64,000 bases of DNA. Source: Chitinophaga eiseniae (GTDB taxonomy: Bacteria; Bacteroidota; Bacteroidia; Chitinophagales; Chitinophagaceae). The DNA is taken from contig NZ_JABAHZ010000004.1 of NCBI RefSeq assembly GCF_012641265.1, forward strand, positions 682,001 to 746,000, in the 5' to 3' direction. Position numbers and translations under genes: made by a program. The number at the start of each line of letters is the position of its first letter. Position 1 is the stretch's first letter. Below are positions 34,101 through 42,119 of the stretch, piece by piece. The notes under the pieces were generated by a model. That model was not told where the DNA came from and searched no databases. It worked only from the letters and a program-made list of their open reading frames with translations.

Positions 34101-35126
34101 ATGGAAAGAAGAAAATTCATACAATCGTCGGCGTTAGTAGCTGCTTCCTTTTATATTTCCCGGGATCTTTTTGCCAAACCCAAAGGGCCTGTATACGGCC
34201 ATAACGGGATGCGGTATGCCCTCGATACCAAATGGGGAACACTGGACAGCAGCCGGTACCCGGTAAAGGATTGCCATGAAATGGTACAGGACAAGAACGG
34301 CCGTATTATCCTGCTCACCAATGAAACCAAGAACAATATTCTCGTCTACAATAAATCCGGCAAACTGCTGGAAAACTGGGGACATGAATTCCCCGGGGCA
34401 CATGGCCTTACGCTGACGAATGAAAATGGTACCGAGTTTTTATTCATCACCGATACAGAAAAACACCAGGTATATAAAACCACGATGGACGGCAAGATCC
34501 TGCTGACCATCGATTACCCGGCAGAAACCGGCGTGTACAAGAAGAAAGAAGAGTTTGTACCTACTGAAACCACCGTGGCAGCCAATGGCGACTTTTACAT
34601 TGCAGACGGTTACGGTGCGCAGTATGTAATGCGTTATGACCGCAATGGTAAGCTGCTGGGGTATTTCGGAGGCCGTGGCGAAGGTCATGAACACCTGGAC
34701 AATGCCCACGGTATTTGCGTAGATACCCGCCGGGGCGAACCTACGTTGATCGTAACCGACCGGACCCGCAACAGCTTTAAGCGTTTCAGCATGGATGGAA
34801 AACTGCAGGAAGTCATCACCTTGCCAGGGGCCTGCGTTTGCCGCCCGGTGATCAAGGGCGATCACCTGTATGCAGCAGTGCTTCGCTCGCCCAATATGGA
34901 TGCAAATGGCAGCGGCTTTGTAACCATCCTGGATAAAGACAATAAGGTAGTATCCAATATAGGCGGTACTGCGCCAGTGTACACCAATGGCCAGTTACAG
35001 CCTATGCAGCAGGCAGAAAAAATATTCGTTCATCCCCACGACGTATGTGTGGACAATGACGAAAACTTATATGTAGCGCAGTGGAATGCCGGGAAAGTGT
35101 ATCCCTATAAACTCAGGAGGGTGTAA
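34101..35126 (+). CDS. NHL/6-bladed beta-propeller exported protein
   Basis: A 341-residue protein with a twin-arginine-like signal (MERRKFIQSSALVAAS). The body has repeated propeller-blade features: NILVYNKSGKLLENWG, YVMRYDRNGKLLGYFGGRG, SFKRFSMDGKLQEVITL, and VHPHDVCVDNDENLYVAQW, which match NHL-repeat proteins. It may be a peptidyl-hydroxyglycine lyase-like or binding propeller. It begins 12 bp after the DUF1501 gene and overlaps the next by 1 bp (TAATG), so it is translationally coupled. Confidence 0.85.
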   Translation: MERRKFIQSSALVAASFYISRDLFAKPKGPVYGHNGMRYALDTKWGTLDSSRYPVKDCHEMVQDKNGRIILLTNETKNNILVYNKSGKLLENWGHEFPGAHGLTLTNENGTEFLFITDTEKHQVYKTTMDGKILLTIDYPAETGVYKKKEEFVPTETTVAANGDFYIADGYGAQYVMRYDRNGKLLGYFGGRGEGHEHLDNAHGICVDTRRGEPTLIVTDRTRNSFKRFSMDGKLQEVITLPGACVCRPVIKGDHLYAAVLRSPNMDANGSGFVTILDKDNKVVSNIGGTAPVYTNGQLQPMQQAEKIFVHPHDVCVDNDENLYVAQWNAGKVYPYKLRRV

Positions 35127-37297
35127 TGATATTGAAACAGCGCTTTCGTTGGCAGCAAGTGGGCAGTAGCCTGTTATTTGCTGCAAATATTTTTATCCTG
35201 TTTTTGCTGGTTTTCAGCAGCCGGCTGGTATTACCGCCCTGGTTGCAGGTATTGGGACGTATGCACCCCTTGTTGTTGCATTTTCCCATTGTGCTGATCA
35301 TCATCGCAGGTATTTTAACGTTTATCCGTTTACGGGAGCCGGCCGCCGAAAGCTGGAAACAGCAGCTCTCCGCGGCCCTGCTGCTGGCAGGCGCACTCAG
35401 TGCCGCCATTACCGTTATTATGGGCTTGTTCCTTTCTACGGAAGATGGTTACCATGGCAGCGGGGAACTGCAATGGCATAAGTGGAGTGGTGTTACCATG
35501 CTGTGGCTGGCCTCGGCGCTATACTGGCTGGGACAATCGGCCGTACCCCGGCTGCGATGGCAGCAGGCAGGCGCCGTGATAACAACCCTGCTACTGGTGA
35601 TTACCGGGCACCTGGGAGCAAACATTACCCATGGCAACAACTTTGTGCTGGGACCCGTAATGCCGGCAGGAAAGCCACAGGTACCCTTTGACCAGGCATT
35701 GGTATATGAGCACCTGGTGAAACCTGTATTGGAAGAGAAGTGTATGAGTTGCCACAACGCCGGCAAGGCCAAAGGAGAGCTGGCCATGGAACTACCACAG
35801 CAATTGCTGAAGGGAGGGAAAAGTGGCAAGTTGTTTATAGCGGGCAAACCGGAACTGAGCTTACTCATGGATAGACTGCACCTGCCGCTGGATGCTAAAA
35901 AGCATATGCCCCCGGCGGGAAAGCCTCAACTAACGCCCGAAGAAACGGAACTATTGTATTATTGGATAAAGAGCGGCGCCGACTTCAAAACGAAAGTGGC
36001 CAGCTTGCCTCCGCAGGATAGTTTACGCCTGGTGGCCGCTACCTTGCTGAAACCGGCTGCAGCCGCCCCGGAAGTATACGATTTTTCTTTCGCCGATGAA
36101 AAGCTGGTACAAAAGCTGAACAATAACTACCGCGTTATTTACCCGATAGCCCTGCACGCAGCACCACTGGTGGTAAACTGCTATAACAAAGACCAGTTTA
36201 ACAGCAAAGTAATAGAAGAGCTGTTGCCGTTAAAGAAGCAGATCATTGAAATGCACCTGCAGAAAATGCCGGTGCACGATGAGGATTTAAAAACCATTGC
36301 GCGGTTTGAGCAACTGCGGGTACTGAATCTCAGCTTCACTAACGTAAAGGGACAAACGTTATCTGCCCTGGCGAGCCTGCCGCACCTGGAAAGCTTATCG
36401 CTGTCGGGTACGCCGGTTACGCTGGCACAACTGCAGGCGCTGAAGTCGGCCACCAAGCTGAAAGAGCTGTACCTGTGGAATACGGCCCTATCGCCGGCAG
36501 ACCTGGACCGTTTGCAGGCTTCCTTTAAGCAGGTAGCGGTGATCAAAGGGTTTGTGAACGATGGCAGCGAGTTGCTGAAATTGAATCAGCCGCAGGTAGC
36601 CAACAATGTCATGGTATTTGACCAACACATGCAGTTACTGCTAAAACATCCTATCAGGGGAGTGGAAATACGTTATACGACCGATGGTTCCATGCCCGAT
36701 AGTGCCAATTCACCGGTATTTAAAGACAGCCTGTTGCTGGAAGGCAATACGACGATCCGGGCTATCGCCTGCAAGAAAGGTTGGCTGGCCAGCGACCCGC
36801 TACAGGTATCGTTTTATAAATCTACGTATAGGCCCGACAGTGTGATCCTGTTAACACAGCCCAATGGCACGTATACCGGCAGTGGGGCCAAAACCCTGTC
36901 GGACGGCCTCAAAGGAGGACAGGACCAGGGTAATGGGAAATGGCTGGGCTATACCGGCAATAACCTCGAAGCGATGTTGCTGTTTAAGCAACCCGTGTCG
37001 GTGCAGTCGGTGTCGGTGGGCATCCTGAGAAGCATCAACGCCTATATCTTCCCGCCGACTAAGGTGGAAGTGTGGGGAGGTATGGATGCGCGACATATGA
37101 AGTTGCTGAAGCGCATTATTCCGGCTGCGGGCCAGAAAGACGACCCGCTCACGGCCATGAATATTGATTGTACCTTTCCGCAGACCACTGTTAGCTGTGT
37201 GAAGCTGGTACTAACGCCTATCGATAAGCTGCCGCTGTGGCATCCGGGGAAAGGAGGCCATGGTTGGGTATTTGCCGATGAGGTCCTGTTTAATTAA
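35126..37297 (+). CDS. Multidomain membrane protein: DUF2231-like, cytochrome c motif, LRR, chitobiase-C and discoidin-like
   Basis: A 723-residue protein with at least four domains. Residues 1-165 carry about five transmembrane segments, with a DUF2231-like motif MHPLLLHFPIVLII. A haem motif C206-x-x-C209-H210 (EEKCMSCHNAGKAKGE) begins a PSCyt1-like domain. Residues about 360-470 contain leucine-rich repeats (LRVLNLSFTNVKG, LESLSLSGTPVT, LKELYLWNTALSP). Near residue 515 there is a chitobiase C-terminal-like fold (EIRYTTDGSMPDSANSP), and the end resembles a discoidin-like module (VEVWGGMDARHM). It likely anchors the operon's redox proteins at the inner membrane and receives electrons (inference). 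It starts one base inside the preceding stop codon. Confidence 0.85.
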   Translation: MILKQRFRWQQVGSSLLFAANIFILFLLVFSSRLVLPPWLQVLGRMHPLLLHFPIVLIIIAGILTFIRLREPAAESWKQQLSAALLLAGALSAAITVIMGLFLSTEDGYHGSGELQWHKWSGVTMLWLASALYWLGQSAVPRLRWQQAGAVITTLLLVITGHLGANITHGNNFVLGPVMPAGKPQVPFDQALVYEHLVKPVLEEKCMSCHNAGKAKGELAMELPQQLLKGGKSGKLFIAGKPELSLLMDRLHLPLDAKKHMPPAGKPQLTPEETELLYYWIKSGADFKTKVASLPPQDSLRLVAATLLKPAAAAPEVYDFSFADEKLVQKLNNNYRVIYPIALHAAPLVVNCYNKDQFNSKVIEELLPLKKQIIEMHLQKMPVHDEDLKTIARFEQLRVLNLSFTNVKGQTLSALASLPHLESLSLSGTPVTLAQLQALKSATKLKELYLWNTALSPADLDRLQASFKQVAVIKGFVNDGSELLKLNQPQVANNVMVFDQHMQLLLKHPIRGVEIRYTTDGSMPDSANSPVFKDSLLLEGNTTIRAIACKKGWLASDPLQVSFYKSTYRPDSVILLTQPNGTYTGSGAKTLSDGLKGGQDQGNGKWLGYTGNNLEAMLLFKQPVSVQSVSVGILRSINAYIFPPTKVEVWGGMDARHMKLLKRIIPAAGQKDDPLTAMNIDCTFPQTTVSCVKLVLTPIDKLPLWHPGKGGHGWVFADEVLFN

Positions 37298-37356
37298 AAG
37301 CTACGTAAAAAATAAAAGGAATGTATTAATTTAATACCCATCATTCCACGTATTTT

Positions 37357-38787
37357 ATGCAACAGCTTTCCCGGTGTTTTTTGCTTTTATCAGTGCTGTT
37401 AAACAGCGTTATCACATCCGCACAACAACCACATCCTATAAAAGTAGCCTGTTTAGGTGCCAGCATTTGTGCTGGCGCCGGACTGGCGCATCCGGAAAAT
37501 GAATCGTACCCGGCACAGCTGGGGCATAAGCTGGGAGCCCGTTACCAGGTAATTAACTACGGCGTAAGCAGCACTACTTTATTAAAAAAGGGGGATCATC
37601 CCTATTTGGATACAGATCAATACAAAGCCGCCCTGGCGGCAGCGCCGGATATTGTACTAATCGACCTGGGAGGTAACGACAGCAAACTGGTAAACAGGAT
37701 ACACCTGGATGAATATGTAGCTGATTATCGGGCATTGATACGTGCGTTCAGGGCCTTGCCTTCGCATCCGCGTATTTTGTTGTTACAACCTATCGTGTCG
37801 TTTGTTACTGATACCAGTCAAATCTGGGACCCGGTGATTACTCTGGGCATTCTACCCAAAGTACAGCAGGTGGCTTATGAAGAACAGGTGGAGCTGGTGA
37901 ATATGAATGCCCTGCTGAAAGGCAAGCCTGCCTTATTGCCGGATGGTATCCATCCTAACCTGGAAGGTACTACGCTGATGACCAAAACACTGTACGAAGT
38001 ATTGCATACCGGGAGAGACGACGCCTACGATCTTATTGGCCGGTTGAAGCACGATAAAAGCATCTCCTCTTTTTATGGTTATCGTTGTGCCGATTTCCAG
38101 TTTGCCGGGCATGCCTGTAAAGTAGTAGCGCCGAAGAAAGCGGCGGTAGGCCATCCCTGGGTCTGGAGGGCCCGTTTCTGGGGGCATGAGCCGCAAGCTG
38201 ATATTGCTTTGCTGGAACGAGGCTTTCATGTGGTGTTTTGTGATGTAGCCGAATTATTTGGTAATGCGGAAGCTATACAGGTATGGAACCGCTATTATGC
38301 TCATCTGCATGAAGCCGGATTATCAACTAAAGCGGTGATGGAGGGAATGAGCAGGGGAGCGGTGTATGTATATAACTGGGCAGCGGTAAATCCCGGGAAA
38401 GTGGTCGCTGTATATGTAGATAACCCCGTGCTGGACCTATGCAGCTGGCCTGGTAGCGCAATAAGGCGGGGAAGTGGCAGTAATGAGTGGAACCAGTTTA
38501 AGCAGGACTATGGACTGACGTCCGACAGTGCTGCGCTGCTTTTTAAAGGTAGCCCGCTATACAAGACTAAAGAAATAGTAAAAGGAAAGTACCCATTATT
38601 ACATGTACTGGCAGATGCCGATACTGACGTTCCACCGGCTGAGAATACGCTTCCTTTTGAAGAAAAGATAAAAGCATTAAAAGGAGATATAACGGTGATG
38701 CATAAACCGGGTTTTGCCCATCATCCGCATAGTTTCCCGGATCCCACGCCTATCGTGGATTTTATCTTGCATGCTGTATATCACTGA
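37357..38787 (+). CDS. SGNH hydrolase - alpha/beta hydrolase fusion, secreted
   Basis: A 476-residue protein with a signal peptide (residues 1-22, SAQQ). Residues about 28-210 form an SGNH/GDSL-type hydrolase: block I CLGASICAG with Ser36, block III GGND, and block V DGIHPN. Residues about 220-476 form an alpha/beta hydrolase: nucleophile elbow GMSRGA, acidic DADTD and catalytic-like His in FAHHPHSF. The two esterase folds in one chain may remove different acyl groups from a glycan. It follows the PSD1 operon after 59 bp and converges with the 38791 gene with a 3-bp gap. Substrates are not identified. Confidence 0.85.
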   Translation: MQQLSRCFLLLSVLLNSVITSAQQPHPIKVACLGASICAGAGLAHPENESYPAQLGHKLGARYQVINYGVSSTTLLKKGDHPYLDTDQYKAALAAAPDIVLIDLGGNDSKLVNRIHLDEYVADYRALIRAFRALPSHPRILLLQPIVSFVTDTSQIWDPVITLGILPKVQQVAYEEQVELVNMNALLKGKPALLPDGIHPNLEGTTLMTKTLYEVLHTGRDDAYDLIGRLKHDKSISSFYGYRCADFQFAGHACKVVAPKKAAVGHPWVWRARFWGHEPQADIALLERGFHVVFCDVAELFGNAEAIQVWNRYYAHLHEAGLSTKAVMEGMSRGAVYVYNWAAVNPGKVVAVYVDNPVLDLCSWPGSAIRRGSGSNEWNQFKQDYGLTSDSAALLFKGSPLYKTKEIVKGKYPLLHVLADADTDVPPAENTLPFEEKIKALKGDITVMHKPGFAHHPHSFPDPTPIVDFILHAVYH

Positions 38788-38790
38788 GGC

Positions 38791-39378
38791 TTATTGCAGC
38801 AGCCATTCCAGTTTATACATGCGGTGAAAGGAATCGTAATGCAGTAATTCCGCGTCCCGCTTAAACAGTGCATCCACCTGGTCAGGCAGACTGGCATGTG
38901 TGTCGGCGAACGCCTGCTTTATATTCCAGGTCGTGAGTGCCTGCATGGCGCCATTAGAGGCGGAAAAATAGTATTTAAACTGGTCGGCAGGTCCCTCTTT
39001 GGGAGAAGTGGGTTTTTTCCGTTTGTAGAGCAGCAGCTTAGGATTGTTGTTTAAAATCTGGTAACTGTGATTCCCTTCAATGCGGTAAATTTCCCCAGAG
39101 GTGAGCTGATAGGCAAAGATATCTTTTTTATAGATGTGGGTGGCGGTACCGGCAGCGCTAACAGTTACATAACTTTTAGGCGCCAGGGTATATAGCTTTA
39201 TTTTGGTAGTCTGACCATTATCTGCGGTATAGCTGAGCTGTTTGTTCAGGTAGTCATTCATGTTACGATAGATGCCTGTGATCTTCTTTTGTGCACTTAG
39301 CGCTGTGCTGATACACATAAAAAGGACCAGGCAGATCGTCTTCTCCCGATGTTTTATAATGCTGCTACAATACTCCAT
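38791..39378 (-). CDS. Secreted protein of unknown function
   Basis: A 195-residue protein with a signal-like hydrophobic segment (residues about 14-29, LVLFMCISTALSAQ). The mature part begins KKITGIYRNMNDYLN and has no motif I recognise; the middle is rich in beta-type residues and tyrosine. Related small secreted proteins with similar openings occur in Chitinophagaceae, but no function is assigned. It stands alone on the minus strand, tail to tail with the SGNH fusion gene, with no terminator between them. Confidence 0.68.
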   Translation of the reverse strand: MEYCSSIIKHREKTICLVLFMCISTALSAQKKITGIYRNMNDYLNKQLSYTADNGQTTKIKLYTLAPKSYVTVSAAGTATHIYKKDIFAYQLTSGEIYRIEGNHSYQILNNNPKLLLYKRKKPTSPKEGPADQFKYYFSASNGAMQALTTWNIKQAFADTHASLPDQVDALFKRDAELLHYDSFHRMYKLEWLLQ

Positions 39379-39555
39379 ATGACGTTTTATTTGTTTCGGT
39401 GTACGGCAATTTTACAAAAACTGTGCTTCATTTTGTTATATAATAGCAAAAAAGTGCCATAAAAAGCTAAGAATGATGTGGTATAGCGGGGGTGGAATAT
39501 GCAAATTTACATGCTTGTCAGAAAGCGTATTCTTTTATTCAAGTAAAAAATCGAA

Positions 39556-42027
39556 ATGAAACCAAGATGTTTCTTTAAAAGTCTGTTTGTATTCCTGGTA
39601 GTTTTGACAGGAGTGGCTGTGCTGCCGGCTGGGGCACAGGTAAATTTCAAAACCCGGCAATGGAGCCTTCAGCTGGATAATTCCGGAAAGCTCACCAGTA
39701 TGAAAAGCCTTGCCTTGCAGAAAGAATTCCTGTATGCAGACAAAGCAACGGCGTTAATGAGTATCAAAAAGGATGGGACTATCCTTCCTTCTCAGAGCTG
39801 TACCTGGAATCCGAAAAAATCGGAGCTGGTGTTATCTTACCCGCAAGCAGGGGTTACAGCAACCGTAAAAGTGCAGCGCAACGACAGCTATATCAGTTTT
39901 GAATTGATCAACCTGGCGCCAGCCGAACACGTTGACCTGGTGTTATGGGGCCCGTACCCCACCACCGTAGCAGATACCGTAGGTGAAGTGGTGGGAGTGG
40001 TACGTAATAAGGAATTTGCGATCGGTATCCAGGCATTGAATATAAAAACGCTGGGAGGCTATCCCAACGCGGAAAACGATGTGGAACCATCGTACGATAT
40101 ATTTGAAAGCGGCCATAGAGTGGATGTAACGGCAGATGACATGAACAAGCAATTGTTCAGGGGCGATGTAGCACGGCCAACAGAATATGGGGCTTCGTTG
40201 CAGGCCTATTGCCGCAATCGCGATAAAGACCGGGTGATTGAGAACTGGGGGCATGCCGCTTACCTGGCGCCAGCCTTTAAAGATGGAGGCGTTATTGGCA
40301 GCAAGATTGCACTGTTTGGCGTGGCCAATGCGGATGTGTTACCCACCATTTCCCAGATTGAACTAAAGGAAGGGTTACCACATCCTTTACTGGATGGCGA
40401 ATGGGGTAAACAGGCCAGCCATGCGTCGGAATCGTACCTCATCATGGATTTTGGCGTGGATAACCTGCAAGCTGCGATAGCGGCTACCAAACAGGCTGGT
40501 CTCCGTTATCTTTATCATGGCGACCCCTTTGATACGTGGGGGCATTTCAAGCTGCACGCGAAGGAATTCCCGCAGAACTGGGCAAGTATGAAACAGTGCG
40601 TTGAAACAGCGAAAGCTGCGGGTGTGCGGTTGGGTGTACACACCTTATCCAACTTTATCACTACCAACGACCCCTATGTAACGCCGGTGCCTGATGCGCG
40701 GTTAGCGAAAGTGGGTTATTCAAAACTTAGCCAGGCGATCGATGCCAATGCCAAAGAAATAGGCATTGAAGACCCGGTTTTCTTTAATCAGTTTCAGAAT
40801 AATACACTGAAGTCGGTAGTTATCGGTAATGAAATTATCCGTTACGGAAGCGTATCTGCCGCTGCTCCGTGGAAGTTGCTGGACTGCCAGCGCGGGGCTT
40901 TTGGTACTACTGCAGCAGCGCATACGCAAAATGATACGATAGGTAAGCTGATGGATCATGGTTACAAAGTATTTCTTACCAATTACGCGCTACAGGAAGA
41001 AATGGCCACCACCATTGCCAACCTTTTCAATGAAACAGGCCTGATGCAGATTTCTTTCGATGGCGTTGAAGGAGTTTGGTCTTCTGGTATGGGACAATAT
41101 GCCAAACAGTTATTTACTAAAACATGGTACGATCATCTAAAGCCTGAATTAAAAGGGAAAGTGATCAATGATGCCAGCTTGCCAGGTCACTACTTCTGGC
41201 ATATTTACACCAGAATGAATTGGGGAGAGCCCTGGTACGCAGGCTTCCGGGAAAGTCAGTTGCAATTGCGTCTCAAGAACCAGCAGTTCTTCCGCCGTAA
41301 CCTGATGCCTTCCATGTTGGGTTGGTTCAGCCTTCGTCCGGAAACCACACCGGAAGATATAGAGTGGATGCTGGCCATGGCAGCTGGGTACAATGCCGGC
41401 TTCGGGCTGTCGACCAGCCTGGAAACGTTGCAGAAACACGGCAAAAAAGACGAGGTGCTTGGATTGATCAAAACCTGGGAACAGGCGCGTATGCAACATA
41501 TTTTCAGCGAAGCTCAGCAAGCGCAGATGCGGAGCCTGAAACATGAATTCCACCTGGAGCTGACAGGCACTAATGAATACCGGTTAACGCCAGTTTACAA
41601 TGCTTACTTTAAGCATAGTCAACAGATGAAACAACCCGGAGAGCCTGTCTTTTCCACGTTTCAGTTCAATAACCCGGCAGCCAGCCAACCTGTTTCTTTT
41701 ATTATTTCCCTCGCTGGCGGCAAGGATTTTGACCCGGATGTTACCTTCGATCAGATATCCATCGCTATCAATCACCAGGATGCGTTGGTGTTGCCGGTAA
41801 GCCTGAAGCGGAACCAATTCCTGAAATGTGATGGTAAAGTAGTGAAGTTGTATAACAAGCAATGGCAGGTGATACAAACGATGGAACTGAGTAAACCCTT
41901 GCCAGTTCTTTCCAGCAACGCCAATGAAATTGTTTTCGATGGAAAGTATTCCGGGGAAAATGGAGCAGATGTGAAACTGGAAATACGTGCCAGTGGAGCG
42001 CCTGAGCTTATTCATGCAGGTCGCTAA
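39556..42027 (+). CDS. Putative secreted glycoside hydrolase, TIM-barrel, family unassigned
   Basis: An 823-residue exported protein (signal peptide to about residue 27, PAGAQ). Residues about 28-270 look like an N-terminal beta-sandwich (FKTRQWSLQLDNSGKLTS). Residues about 285-620 look like a TIM barrel: YLIMDFGVDNLQAAI, GLRYLYHGDPFDTWGHF, GVRLGVHTLSN, and the strand MQISFDGVEGVW, whose D502 could be a nucleophile in the manner of clan GH-D alpha-galactosidases. A C-terminal beta domain follows. I cannot assign a family. It lies 3' to the esterase fusion and 5' to a convergent GH92 gene, which favours a role in glycan breakdown. Confidence 0.7.
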   Translation: MKPRCFFKSLFVFLVVLTGVAVLPAGAQVNFKTRQWSLQLDNSGKLTSMKSLALQKEFLYADKATALMSIKKDGTILPSQSCTWNPKKSELVLSYPQAGVTATVKVQRNDSYISFELINLAPAEHVDLVLWGPYPTTVADTVGEVVGVVRNKEFAIGIQALNIKTLGGYPNAENDVEPSYDIFESGHRVDVTADDMNKQLFRGDVARPTEYGASLQAYCRNRDKDRVIENWGHAAYLAPAFKDGGVIGSKIALFGVANADVLPTISQIELKEGLPHPLLDGEWGKQASHASESYLIMDFGVDNLQAAIAATKQAGLRYLYHGDPFDTWGHFKLHAKEFPQNWASMKQCVETAKAAGVRLGVHTLSNFITTNDPYVTPVPDARLAKVGYSKLSQAIDANAKEIGIEDPVFFNQFQNNTLKSVVIGNEIIRYGSVSAAAPWKLLDCQRGAFGTTAAAHTQNDTIGKLMDHGYKVFLTNYALQEEMATTIANLFNETGLMQISFDGVEGVWSSGMGQYAKQLFTKTWYDHLKPELKGKVINDASLPGHYFWHIYTRMNWGEPWYAGFRESQLQLRLKNQQFFRRNLMPSMLGWFSLRPETTPEDIEWMLAMAAGYNAGFGLSTSLETLQKHGKKDEVLGLIKTWEQARMQHIFSEAQQAQMRSLKHEFHLELTGTNEYRLTPVYNAYFKHSQQMKQPGEPVFSTFQFNNPAASQPVSFIISLAGGKDFDPDVTFDQISIAINHQDALVLPVSLKRNQFLKCDGKVVKLYNKQWQVIQTMELSKPLPVLSSNANEIVFDGKYSGENGADVKLEIRASGAPELIHAGR

Positions 42028-42055
42028 GATCGTGGGATAAATGTCTTTTCATTAA

Positions 42056-42102
42056 AAAGGCTGTCCAAAAAGCTCTTCGCTTTTTGGGCAGCCTTTGGTT
42101 TT
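42056..42102. terminator. Bidirectional hairpin terminator
   Basis: An 18-bp stem with one wobble pair, AAAGGCTGTCC... (42056-42073) against ...GGGCAGCCTTT (42079-42096), with a five-base loop. T-rich sequence follows on the plus strand and A-rich sequence precedes it. It separates the convergent unknown-glycosidase and GH92 genes. Confidence 0.85.
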
Positions 42103-42119
42103 TATATGAAGCTTTAACT

